Of a stretch of 64,000 bases of DNA, positions 15,060 to 28,701 are shown piece after piece. The stretch spans positions 1,364,001 through 1,428,000 of the forward strand of contig NW_027490128.1 in assembly GCF_050948175.1 (NCBI RefSeq). Reading direction: 5' to 3'. The translations under genes were made by a program, and so were the position numbers. Position 1 is the first letter of the stretch, and the number at the start of each line of letters is the position of its first letter. The DNA comes from Xylocopa sonorina. Lineage: Eukaryota; Arthropoda; Insecta; Hymenoptera; Apidae. The notes beneath the pieces were generated by a model. The model made no database searches. It was not told where the DNA came from and was given only the letters and a program-made list of their open reading frames with translations.

Positions 15060-17994
15060 CTCGTCTACACTTCAAATGAATGTGAATGCGAAACTTCCTC
15101 GCTAGGAAATAGCGTTTGCAGATGTCTACGTATCGTAGCAATAGATTTCTAATGCTTCTTAAAACGCGATATCGCATCTCATTTCTATATTTTATGGTAA
15201 GATATAATATGATTTGCGAAGTGTTATGTATTCTTCGTCTACACTTCAAATGAATGTAAATGCGACACTTCAATGCAAGGAAATAGCGTTTGCAGATGTC
15301 TTCGTATCGAAGCAATAGAGTTCAAATGCTTCTTAAAACGAGATATTGCATCTCATTTCTATGTTTCATGGTAAGATATATTATGATTTGCGAAGTGTTA
15401 TGTATTCCTCGTCTACACTTCAAATGAATGTGAATGCGACACTTCCTCGCTAGGAAATAGCGTTTGCAGATGTCTACGTATCGTAGCAATAGATTTCCAA
15501 TGCTTCTTAAAACGCGATATCGCATCTCATTTCTATGTTTCATGGTAAGATATAATATGATTTGCGAAGTGTCATGTATTCCTCGCCTACACTTCAAATG
15601 AATGAAAATGCCATACTTCCCTGATAGGAAATAGCGTCTGCAGATGTCCAGGTATCGTAGCAATAGAGTTCTAATGCTTCTTAAAACGCGATATCGCATC
15701 TCATTTCTATGTTTCATGGTAAGATATAATATTCATTGCGAAGTGTTATGCATTCCTCGTCTACACTTCAAATGCATATAAATGCGATACTTCCATGCGA
15801 GGAAATAGCGTTTGCAGATGTCTACGTACCGTAGCAATAGAGTTCTTATGATTCTTAAAACGCGATATCGCATCTCATTTCTATGTTTCATGGTAAGATA
15901 TAATATGATTTGCGAAGTGTTATGTATTCCTCGTCTACACTTCAAATGAATGTAAATGCGACACTTCCTTGCAAGGAAATAGCGTTTGCAGATGTCTATG
16001 TATCGTAGCAATAGATTTCTAATGCTTCTTAAAACGCGATATCGCATCTCATTTCTATGTTTCATGGTAAGATATAATATGATTTGCGAAGTGTCATGTA
16101 TTCCTCGTCTACACTTCAAATGAATGTTAATGCGACACTTCCATGCAAGGAAATAGCGTTTGCAGATGTCTACGTATCGTAGCAATAGTGTTCTTATGTT
16201 TCTTAAAACGCGATATCGCATCTCATTTCTATGTTTCATGGTAAGATATAATATGATTTGCGAAGTGTCATGTATTCCTCGTCTACACTTCAAGTGAATG
16301 TAAATGCGGCACTTCCTTGCAAGGAAATAGCGTTTGCAGATGTCTACGTATCGAAGCAATAGAGTTCAAATGCTTCTTAAAACGAGATATTGCATCTCAT
16401 ATCTATGTTTCATGATAAGATATAATATTCATTGCGAAGTGTTATGCATTCCTCGTCTACGATTCAAATGAATGTAAATGCGACACTTCCTTGCAAGGAA
16501 ATAGCGTTTGCAGATGTCTACGTATCGTAGCAATAGAGTTCTTATGATTCTTAAAACGCGATATCGCATCTCATTTCTATGTTTCATGGTAAGATATAAT
16601 ATGATTTGCGAAGTGTTATGTATTCCTCGTCTACACTTCAAATGAATGTGAATGCGAAACTTCCTCGCTAGGAAATAGCGTTTGCAGATGTCTACGTATC
16701 GTAGCAATAGATTTCTAATGCTTCTTAAAACGCGATATCGCATCTCATTTCTATATTTTATGGTAAGATATAATATGATTTGCGAAGTGTTATGTATTCT
16801 TCGTCTACACTTCAAATGAATGTAAATGCGACACTTCAATGCAAGGAAATAGCGTTTGCAGATATCTTCGTATCGAAGCAATAGAGTTCAAATGCTTCTT
16901 AAAACGAGATATTGCATCTCATTTCTATGTTTCATGGTAAGATATATTATGATTTGCGAAGTGTTATGTATTCCTCGTCTACACTTCAAATGAATGTGAA
17001 TGCGACACTTCCTCGCTACGAAATAGCGTTTGCAGATGTCTACGTATCGTAGCAATAGATTTCCAATGCTTCTTAAAACGCGATATCGCATCTCATTTCT
17101 ATGTTTCATGGTAAGATATAATATGATTTGCGAAGTGTCATGTATTCCTCGCCTACACTTCAAATGAATGAAAATGCCATACTTCCCTGATAGGAAATAG
17201 CGTCTGCAGATGTCCAGGTATCGTAGCAATAGAGTTCTAATGCTTCTTAAAACGCGATATCGCATCTCATTTCTATGTTTCATGGTAAGATATAATATTC
17301 ATTGCGAAGTGTTATGCATTCCTCGTCTACACTTCAAATGCATATAAATGCGATACTTCCATGCGAGGAAATAGCGTTTGCAGATGTCTACGTACCGTAG
17401 CAATAGAGTTCTTATGATTCTTAAAACGCGATATCGCATCTCATTTCTATGTTTCATGGTAAGATATAATATGATTTGCGAAGTGTTATGTATTCCTCGT
17501 CTACACTTCAAATGAATGTAAATGCGACACTTCCTTGCAAGGAAATAGCGTTTGCAGATGTCTATGTATCGTAGCAATAGATTTCTAATGCTTCTTAAAA
17601 CGCGATATCGCATCTCATTTCTATGTTTCATGGTAAGATATAATATGATTTGCGAAGTGTCATGTATTCCTCGTCTACACTTCAAATGAATGTTAATGCG
17701 ACACTTCCATGCAAGGAAATAGCGTTTGCAGATGTCTACGTATCGTAGCAATAGTGTTCTTATGTTTCTTAAAACGCGATATCGCATCTCATTTCTATGT
17801 TTCATGGTAAGATATAATATGATTTGCGAAGTGTCATGTATTCCTCGTCTACACTTCAAGTGAATGTAAATGCGGCACTTCCTTGCAAGGAAATAGCGTT
17901 TGCAGATGTCTACGTATCGAAGCAATAGAGTTCAAATGCTTCTTAAAACGAGATATTGCATCTCATATCTATGTTTCATGATAAGATATAATAT
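15060..17994. repeat. 1,566-bp, nine-monomer tandem duplication
   Basis: The stretch 15,322-16,359 recurs at 16,888-17,925, offset exactly nine monomers (1,566 bp). It keeps the order of variant types: CAATGCAAGG, then CTTCGTATCGAAG, TTCCCTGATAGG, ATATTCATTGCG and GTTAATGCGACAC. A few substitutions separate the copies, for example CGCTACGAAAT near 17,014 in the second copy only. Outer boundaries are approximate. Confidence 0.8.
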
Positions 17995-20900
17995 TCATTG
18001 CGAAGTGTTATGCATTCCTCGTCTACGATTCAAATGAATGTAAATGCGACACTTCCTTGCAAGGAAATAGCGTTTGCAGATGTCTACGTATCGTAGCAAT
18101 AGAGTTCTTATGATTCTTAAAACGCGATATCGCATCTCATTTCTATGTTTCATGGTAAGATATAATATGATTTGCGAAGTGTTATGTATTCCTCGTCTAC
18201 ACTTCAAATGAATGTGAATGCGAAACTTCCTCGCTAGGAAATAGCGTTTGCAGATGTCTACGTATCGTAGCAATAGATTTCCAATGCTTCTTAAAACGCG
18301 ATATCGCATCTCATTTCTATGTTTCATGGTAAGATATAATATGATTTGCGAAGTGTCATGAATTCCTCGTCTACACTTCAAATGAATCAAAATGCAATAC
18401 TTCCTCGCTAGGAAATAGCGTTTGCAGATGTCTACGTATCGTAGCAATAGATTCCCAATGCTTCTTAAAACGCGATATCGCATCTCATTTCTATGTTTCA
18501 TGGTAAGATATAATATGATTTGCGAAGTGTCATGTATTCCTCGCCTACACTTCAAATGAATGAAAATGCCATACTTCCCTGATAGGAAATAGCGTCTGCA
18601 GATGTCCAGGTATCGTAGCAATAGAGTTCTAATGCTTCTTAAAACGCGATATCGCATCTCATTTCTATGTTTCATGGTAAGATATAATATTCATTGCGAA
18701 GTGTTATGCATTCCTCGTCTACACTTCAAATGCATATAAATGCGATACTTCCATGCGAGGAAATAGCGTTTGCAGATGTCTACGTACCGTAGCAATAGAG
18801 TTCTTATGATTCTTAAAACGCGATATCGCATCTCATTTCTATGTTTCATGGTAAGATATAATATGATTTGCGAAGTGTTATGTATTCCTCGTCTACACTT
18901 CAAATGAATGTAAATGCGACACTTCCTTGCAAGGAAATAGCGTTTGCAGATGTCTATGTATCGTAGCAATAGATTTCTAATGCTTCTTAAAACGCGATAT
19001 CGCATCTCATTTCTATGTTTCATGGTAAGATATAATATGATTTGCGAAGTGTCATGTATTCCTCGTCTACACTTCAAATGAATGTTAATGCGACACTTCC
19101 ATGCAAGGAAATAGCGTTTGCAGATGTCTACGTATCGTAGCAATAGTGTTCTTATGTTTCTTAAAACGCGATATCGCATCTCATTTCTATGTTTCATGGT
19201 AAGATATAATATGATTTGCGAAGTGTTATGTTTTCCTCGTCTACACTTCAAATGAATGTAAATGCGACACTTCCTTGTAAGGAAATAGCGTTTGCAGATG
19301 TCTACCTATTGTAGCAATAGAGTTCTAATGCTTCTTAAAACGCGATATCGCATCTCATTTCTATGTTTCATGGTAAGATATAATATGATTTGCGAAGTGT
19401 CATGTATTACTCGTCTACACTTCAAATGCATGTAAATGCGAAACTTCCATGCAGGGAAATTGCGTTTGCAGATGTCTACGTATCGTAGCAATAGAGTTCT
19501 TATGATTCTTAAAACGCGATATCGCATCTCATTTCTATGTTTCATGGTAAGATATAATATGATTTGCGAAGTGTTATGTATTCTTCGTCTACACTTCAAA
19601 TGAATGTAAATGCGACACTTCCTTGCAAGGAAATAGCGTTTGCAAATGTCTACCTATCGTCGCAATAGTGTTCCAAAGCTCCTTAAAACGCGATATCGCA
19701 TCTCAGTTCTATGTTTCATGGTAATATATAATATGATTTGCGAAGTGTTATGTTTTCCTCGTCTACACTTCAAATAAATGTAAATGCGACACTTCCTTGT
19801 AAGGAAATAGCGTTTGCAAACGTCTACCTACCGTAGCAATAGTGTTCTAATGCTTCTTAAAACGCGATATCGCATCTCATTCCTATGTTTCATGGTAAGA
19901 TATATTATGATTTGCGAAGTGTTATGCATTCCTCGTCTACGATTCAAATGAATGTAAATGCGACACTTCCTTGCAAGGAAATTGCGTTTGCAGATGTCTA
20001 CGTATCGTAGCAATAGAGTTCAAATGCTTCTTAAAACGAGATATTGCATCTCATATCTATGTTTCATGATAAGATATAATATTCATTGCGAAGTGTTATG
20101 CATTCCTCGTCTACACTTCAAATGCATATAAATGCGATACTTCCATGCGAGGAAATAGCGTTTGCAGATGTCTACGTACCGTAGCAATAGAGTTCTTATG
20201 ATTCTTAAAACGCGATATCGCATCTCATTTCTATGTTTCATGGTAAGATATAATATGATTTGCGAAGTGTTATGTATTCCTCGTCTACACTTCAAATGAA
20301 TGTAAATGCGACACTTCCTTGCAAGGAAATAGCGTTTGCAGATGTCTATGTATCGTAGCAATAGATTTCTAATGCTTCTTAAAACGCGATATCGCATCTC
20401 ATTTCTATGTTTCATGGTAAGATATAATATGATTTGCGAAGTGTCATGTATTCCTCGTCTACACTTCAAATGAATGTTAATGCGACACTTCCATGCAAGG
20501 AAATAGCGTTTGCAGATGTCTACGTATCGTAGCAATAGTGTTCTTATGTTTCTTAAAACGCGATATCGCATCTCATTTCTATGTTTCATGGTAAGATATA
20601 ATATGATTTGCGAAGTGTCATGTATTCCTCGTCTACACTTCAAGTGAATGTAAATGCGGCACTTCCTTGCAAGGAAATAGCGTTTGCAGATGTCTACGTA
20701 TCGAAGCAATAGAGTTCAAATGCTTCTTAAAACGAGATATTGCATCTCATATCTATGTTTCATGATAAGATATAATATTCATTGCGAAGTGTTATGCATT
20801 CCTCGTCTACGATTCAAATGAATGTAAATGCGACACTTCCTTGCAAGGAAATAGCGTTTGCAGATGTCTACGTATCGTAGCAATAGAGTTCTTATGATTC

Positions 20901-23900
20901 TTAAAACGCGATATCGCATCTCATTTCTATGTTTCATGGTAAGATATAATATGATTTGCGACGTGTTATGTATTCCTCGTCTACACTTCAAATGAATGTG
21001 AATGCGAAACTTCCTCGCTAGGAAATAGCGTTTGCAGATGTCTACGTATCGTAGCAATAGATTTCCAATGCTTCTTAAAACGCGATATCGCATCTCATTT
21101 CTATGTTTCATGGTAAGATATAATATGATTTGCGAAGTGTCATGAATTCCTCGTCTACACTTCAAATGAATCAAAATGCAATACTTCCTCGCTAGGAAAT
21201 AGCGTTTGCAGATGTCTACGTATCGTAGCAATAGATTCCCAATGCTTCTTAAAACGCGATATCGCATCTCATTTCTATGTTTCATGGTAAGATATAATAT
21301 GATTTGCGAAGTGTCATGTATTCCTCGCCTACACTTCAAATGAATGAAAATGCCATACTTCCCTGATAGGAAATAGCGTCTGCAGATGTCCAGGTATCGT
21401 AGCAATAGAGTTCTAATGCTTCTTAAAACGCGATATCGCATCTCATTTCTATGTTTCATGGTAAGATATAATATTCATTGCGAAGTGTTATGCATTCCTC
21501 GTCTACACTTCAAATGCATATAAATGCGATACTTCCATGCGAGGAAATAGCGTTTGCAGATGTCTACGTACCGTAGCAATAGAGTTCTTATGATTCTTAA
21601 AACGCGATATCGCATCTCATTTCTATGTTTCATGGTAAGATATAATATGATTTGCGAAGTGTTATGTATTCCTCGTCTACACTTCAAATGAATGTAAATG
21701 CGACACTTCCTTGCAAGGAAATAGCGTTTGCAGATGTCTATGTATCGTAGCAATAGATTTCTAATGCTTCTTAAAACGCGATATCGCATCTCATTTCTAT
21801 GTTTCATGGTAAGATATAATATGATTTGCGAAGTGTCATGTATTCCTCGTCTACACTTCAAATGAATGTTAATGCGACACTTCCATGCAAGGAAATAGCG
21901 TTTGCAGATGTCTACGTATCGTAGCAATAGTGTTCTTATGTTTCTTAAAACGCGATATCGCATCTCATTTCTATGTTTCATGGTAAGATATAATATGATT
22001 TGCGAAGTGTTATGTTTTCCTCGTCTACACTTCAAATGAATGTAAATGCGACACTTCCTTGTAAGGAAATAGCGTTTGCAGATGTCTACCTATTGTAGCA
22101 ATAGAGTTCTAATGCTTCTTAAAACGCGATATCGCATCTCATTTCTATGTTTCATGGTAAGATATAATATGATTTGCGAAGTGTCATGTATTACTCGTCT
22201 ACACTTCAAATGCATGTAAATGCGAAACTTCCATGCAGGGAAATTGCGTTTGCAGATGTCTACGTATCGTAGCAATAGAGTTCTTATGATTCTTAAAACG
22301 CGATATCGCATCTCATTTCTATGTTTCATGGTAAGATATAATATGATTTGCGAAGTGTTATGTATTCTTCGTCTACACTTCAAATGAATGTAAATGCGAC
22401 ACTTCCTTGCAAGGAAATAGCGTTTGCAAATGTCTACCTATCGTCGCAATAGTGTTCCAAAGCTCCTTAAAACGCGATATCGCATCTCAGTTCTATGTTT
22501 CATGGTAATATATAATATGATTTGCGAAGTGTTATGTTTTCCTCGTCTACACTTCAAATGAATGTAAATGCGACACTTCCTTGTAAGGAAATAGCGTTTG
22601 CAAACGTCTACCTACCGTAGCAATAGTGTTCTAATGCTTCTTAAAACGCGATATCGCATCTCATTCCTATGTTTCATGGTAAGATATATTATGATTTGCG
22701 AAGTGTTATGCATTCCTCGTCTACGATTCAAATGAATGTAAATGCGACACTTCCTTGCAAGGAAATTGCGTTTGCAGATGTCTACGTATCGTAGCAATAG
22801 AGTTCAAATGCTTCTTAAAACGAGATATTGCATCTCATATCTATGTTTCATGGTAAGATATAATATGATATGCGAAGTGTCATGTATTCCTCGCCTACAC
22901 TTCAAATGAATGAAAATGCCATACTTCCCTGATAGGAAATAGCGTCTGCAGGTGTCCAGGTATCGTAGCAATAGAGTTCTAATGCTTCTTAAAACGCGAT
23001 ATCGCATCTCATTTCTATGTTTCATGGTAAGATATAATATTCATTGCGAAGTGTTATGCATTCCTCGTCTACACTTCAAATGCATATAAATGCGATACTT
23101 CCATGCAAGGAAATAGCGTTTGCAGATGTCTACGTACCGTAGCAATAGAGTTCTTATGATTCTTAAAACGCGATATCGCATCTCATTTCTATGTTTCATG
23201 GTAAGATATAATATGATTTGCGAAGTGTTATGTATTCCTCGTCTACACTTCAAATGAATGTAAATGCGACACTTCCTTGCAAGGAAATAGCGTTTGCAGA
23301 TGTCTATGTATCGTAGCAATAGATTTCTAATGCTTCTTAAAACGCGATATCGCATCTCATTTCTATGTTTCATGGTAAGATATAATATGATTTGCGAAGT
23401 GTCATGTATTCCTCGTCTACACTTCAAATGAATGTAAATGCGACACTTCCATGCAAGGAAATAGCGTTTGCAAATGTCTACCTACCGTAGCAATAGAGTT
23501 CTAATGCTTCTTAAAACGCGTTATCGCATCTCATTTCTATGTTTCATGGTAAGATATAATACGATTTGCGAAGTGTCATGTATTCCTCGTCTACACTTCA
23601 ATTGAATGTAAATGCGACACTTCCTTGCAAGGAAATAGCGTTTGCAGATGTCTACGTATCGAAGCAATAGAGTTCAAATGCTTCTTAAAACGAGGTATTG
23701 CATCTCATATCTATGTTTCATGGTAAGATATAATATGATTTGCGAAGTGTCATGTATTCCTCGTCTACACTTCAAGTGAATGTAAATGCGGCACTTCCTT
23801 GCAAGGAAATAGCGTTTGCAGATGTCTACGTATCGAAGCAATAGAGTTCAAATGCTTCTTAAAACGAGATATTGCATCTCATATCTATGTTTCATGATAA

Positions 23901-26868
23901 GATATAATATTCATTGCGAAGTGTTATGCATTCCTCGTCTACGATTCAAATGAATGTAAATGCGACACTTCCTTGCAAGGAAATAGCGTTTGCAGATGTC
24001 TACGTATCGTAGCAATAGAGTTCTTATGATTCTTAAAACGCGATATCGCATCTCATTTCTATGTTTCATGGTAAGATATAATATGATTTGCGACGTGTTA
24101 TGTATTCCTCGTCTACACTTCAAATGAATGTGAATGCGAAACTTCCTCGCTAGGAAATAGCGTTTGCAGATGTCTACGTATCGTAGCAATAGATTTCCAA
24201 TGCTTCTTAAAACGCGATATCGCATCTCATTTCTATGTTTCATGGTAAGATATAATATGATTTGCGAAGTGTCATGAATTCCTCGTCTACACTTCAAATG
24301 AATCAAAATGCAATACTTCCTCGCTAGGAAATAGCGTTTGCAGATGTCTACGTATCGTAGCAATAGATTCCCAATGCTTCTTAAAACGCGATATCGCATC
24401 TCATTTCTATGTTTCATGGTAAGATATAATATGATTTGCGAAGTGTCATGTATTCCTCGCCTACACTTCAAATGAATGAAAATGCCATACTTCCCTGATA
24501 GGAAATAGCGTCTGCAGATGTCCAGGTATCGTAGCAATAGAGTTCTAATGCTTCTTAAAACGCGATATCGCATCTCATTTCTATGTTTCATGGTAAGATA
24601 TAATATTCATTGCGAAGTGTTATGCATTCCTCGTCTACACTTCAAATGCATATAAATGCGATACTTCCATGCGAGGAAATAGCGTTTGCAGATGTCTACG
24701 TACCGTAGCAATAGAGTTCTTATGATTCTTAAAACGCGATATCGCATCTCATTTCTATGTTTCATGGTAAGATATAATATGATTTGCGAAGTGTTATGTA
24801 TTCCTCGTCTACACTTCAAATGAATGTAAATGCGACACTTCCTTGCAAGGAAATAGCGTTTGCAGATGTCTATGTATCGTAGCAATAGATTTCTAATGCT
24901 TCTTAAAACGCGATATCGCATCTCATTTCTATGTTTCATGGTAAGATATAATATGATTTGCGAAGTGTCATGTATTCCTCGTCTACACTTCAAATGAATG
25001 TTAATGCGACACTTCCATGCAAGGAAATAGCGTTTGCAGATGTCTACGTATCGTAGCAATAGTGTTCTTATGTTTCTTAAAACGCGATATCGCATCTCAT
25101 TTCTATGTTTCATGGTAAGATATAATATGATTTGCGAAGTGTTATGTTTTCCTCGTCTACACTTCAAATGAATGTAAATGCGACACTTCCTTGTAAGGAA
25201 ATAGCGTTTGCAGATGTCTACCTATTGTAGCAATAGAGTTCTAATGCTTCTTAAAACGCGATATCGCATCTCATTTCTATGTTTCATGGTAAGATATAAT
25301 ATGATTTGCGAAGTGTCATGTATTACTCGTCTACACTTCAAATGCATGTAAATGCGAAACTTCCATGCAGGGAAATTGCGTTTGCAGATGTCTACGTATC
25401 GTAGCAATAGAGTTCTTATGATTCTTAAAACGCGATATCGCATCTCATTTCTATGTTTCATGGTAAGATATAATATGATTTGCGAAGTGTTATGTATTCT
25501 TCGTCTACACTTCAAATGAATGTAAATGCGACACTTCCTTGCAAGGAAATAGCGTTTGCAAATGTCTACCTATCGTCGCAATAGTGTTCCAAAGCTCCTT
25601 AAAACGCGATATCGCATCTCAGTTCTATGTTTCATGGTAATATATAATATGATTTGCGAAGTGTTATGTTTTCCTCGTCTACACTTCAAATGAATGTAAA
25701 TGCGACACTTCCTTGTAAGGAAATAGCGTTTGCAAACGTCTACCTACCGTAGCAATAGTGTTCTAATGCTTCTTAAAACGCGATATCGCATCTCATTCCT
25801 ATGTTTCATGGTAAGATATATTATGATTTGCGAAGTGTTATGCATTCCTCGTCTACGATTCAAATGAATGTAAATGCGACACTTCCTTGCAAGGAAATTG
25901 CGTTTGCAGATGTCTACGTATCGTAGCAATAGAGTTCAAATGCTTCTTAAAACGAGATATTGCATCTCATATCTATGTTTCATGGTAAGATATAATATGA
26001 TATGCGAAGTGTCATGTATTCCTCGCCTACACTTCAAATGAATGAAAATGCCATACTTCCCTGATAGGAAATAGCGTCTGCAGGTGTCCAGGTATCGTAG
26101 CAATAGAGTTCTAATGCTTCTTAAAACGCGATATCGCATCTCATTTCTATGTTTCATGGTAAGATATAATATTCATTGCGAAGTGTTATGCATTCCTCGT
26201 CTACACTTCAAATGCATATAAATGCGATACTTCCATGCAAGGAAATAGCGTTTGCAGATGTCTACGTACCGTAGCAATAGAGTTCTTATGATTCTTAAAA
26301 CGCGATATCGCATCTCATTTCTATGTTTCATGGTAAGATATAATATGATTTGCGAAGTGTTATGTATTCCTCGTCTACACTTCAAATGAATGTAAATGCG
26401 ACACTTCCTTGCAAGGAAATAGCGTTTGCAGATGTCTATGTATCGTAGCAATAGATTTCTAATGCTTCTTAAAACGCGATATCGCATCTCATTTCTATGT
26501 TTCATGGTAAGATATAATATGATTTGCGAAGTGTCATGTATTCCTCGTCTACACTTCAAATGAATGTAAATGCGACACTTCCATGCAAGGAAATAGCGTT
26601 TGCAAATGTCTACCTACCGTAGCAATAGAGTTCTAATGCTTCTTAAAACGCGTTATCGCATCTCATTTCTATGTTTCATGGTAAGATATAATATGATTTG
26701 CGAAGTGTCATGTATTCCTCGTCTACACTTCAATTGAATGTAAATGCGACACTTCCTTGCAAGGAAATAGCGTTTGCAGATGTCTACGTATCGAAGCAAT
26801 AGAGTTCAAATGCTTCTTAAAACGAGGTATTGCATCTCATATCTATGTTTCATGATAAGATATAATAT
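17995..26868. repeat. Three tandem HOR copies of 16, 18 and 17 monomers
   Basis: The same ordered series of variant monomers starts at 17,995, 20,779 and 23,911, and a fourth related start lies at 26,869. Spacings are 2,784 (16 monomers), 3,132 (18) and 2,958 (17). The first nine or so monomers of each copy look almost identical, for example 17,995-19,599, 20,779-22,383 and 23,911-25,515. Length differences arise by gain or loss of whole monomers near the 3' ends. A GATTTGCGACGTG variant near 20,953 and 24,085 is absent from the first copy, which suggests the second and third copies are closest relatives. Confidence 0.87.
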
Positions 26869-28701
26869 TCATTGCGAAGTGTTATGCATTCCTCGTCTAC
26901 GATTCAAATGAATGTAAATGCGACACTTCCTTGCAAGGAAATAGCGTTTGCAGATGTCTACGTATCGTAGCAATAGTGTTCTAATGCTTCTTAAAACGCG
27001 ATATCGCATCTCATTTCTATGTTTCATGGTAAGATATAATATGATTTGCGAAGTGTCATGTATTCCTCGTCTACACTTCAAATGAATCAAAATGCAATAC
27101 TTCCTCGCTAGGAAATAGCGTTTGCAGATGTCTACGTATCGTAGCAATAGATTTCCAATGCTTCTTAAAACGCGATATCGCATCTCATTTCTATGTTTCA
27201 TGGTAAGATATAATATGATTTGCGAAGTGTCATGTATTCCTCGCCTACACTTCAAATGAATGAAAATGCCATACTTCCCTGATAGGAAATAGCGTCTGCA
27301 GATGTCCAGGTATCGTAGCAATAGAGTTCTAATGCTTCTTAAAACGCGATATCGCATCTCATTTCTATGTTTCATGGTAAGATATAATATTCATTGCGAA
27401 GTGTTATGCATTCCTCGTCTACACTTCAAATGCATATAAATGCGGTACTTCCATGCAAGGAAATAGCGTTTGCAGATGTCTACGTACCGTAGCAATAGAG
27501 TTCTTATGATTCTTAAAACGCGATATCGCATCTCATTTCTATGTTTCATGGTAAGATATAATATGATTTGCGAAGTGTCATGTATTCCTCGTCTACACTT
27601 CAAATGAATGTAAATGCGACACTTCCTTGCAGGGAAATAGCGTTTGCAAACGTCTACCTACCGTAGCAATAGAGTTCTAATGCTTCTTAAAACGCGATAT
27701 CGCATCTCATTTCTATATTTCATGGTAAGATATAATATGATTTGCGAAGTGTTATGTATTCCTCGTCTACACTTCAAATGAATGTAAATGCGACACTTCC
27801 ATGCAAGGAAATAGCGTTTGCAGATGTCTACGTATCGTGGCAATAGAGTTCTTATGACTCTTAAAACGCGATATCGCATCTCATTTCTATGTTTCATGGT
27901 AAGGTATAATATGATTTGCGAAGTGTTATGTATTCCTCGTCTACACTTCAAGTGAATGTAAATGCGACACTTCCATGCAAGGAAATAGCGTTTGCAGATG
28001 TCTACGTATCGTAGCAATAGTGTTCTTATGTTTCCTAAAACGCGATATCGCATCTCATTTCTATGTTTCATGGTAAGATATAATATGATTTGCGAAGTGT
28101 TATGTATTCCGCGTCTACACTTCAAATGAATGTAAATGCGACACTTCTTTGCAAGGAAATAGCGTTTGCAAATGTCTACCTACCGTAGCAATAGAGTTCT
28201 AATGCTTCTTAAAACGCGATATCGCATCTCATTTCTATGTTTCATGGTAAGATATAATATGATTTGCGAAGTGTCATGTATTCCTCGTCTACACTTCAAT
28301 TGAATGTAAATGCGACACTTCCTTGCAAGGAAATAGCGTTTGCAGATGTCTACGTATCGAAGCAATAGAGTTCAAATGCTTCTTAAAACGAGGTATTGCA
28401 TCTCATATCTATGTTTCATGATAAGATATAATATTCATTGCGAAGTGTTATGCATTCCTCGTCTACGATGCAAATGAATGTAAATGCGACACTTCCTTGC
28501 AAGGAAATAGCGTTTGCAGATGTCTACGTATCGTAGCAATAGTGTTCTTATGTTTCTTAAAACGCGATATCGCATCTCAGTTCTATGTTTCATGGTAAGA
28601 TATAATATGATTTGCGAAGCGTTATGTTTTCCTCGTCTACACTTCAAATGAATGTAAATGCGACACTTCCTTGTAAGGAAATAGCGTTTGCAGATGTCTA
28701 C
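26869..28701. repeat. Satellite transition zone between HOR families
   Basis: About 10.5 monomers mix variants of the upstream 16-18-mer family (ATATTCATTGCG with CTACGATTC) with variants that become common downstream, such as TATGACTCTTAAAACG with GGTAAGGTATAATATG near 27,855-27,910. A similar stretch reappears near 39,100-39,900. No long perfect internal duplication was seen and nothing other than satellite is present. Confidence 0.65.
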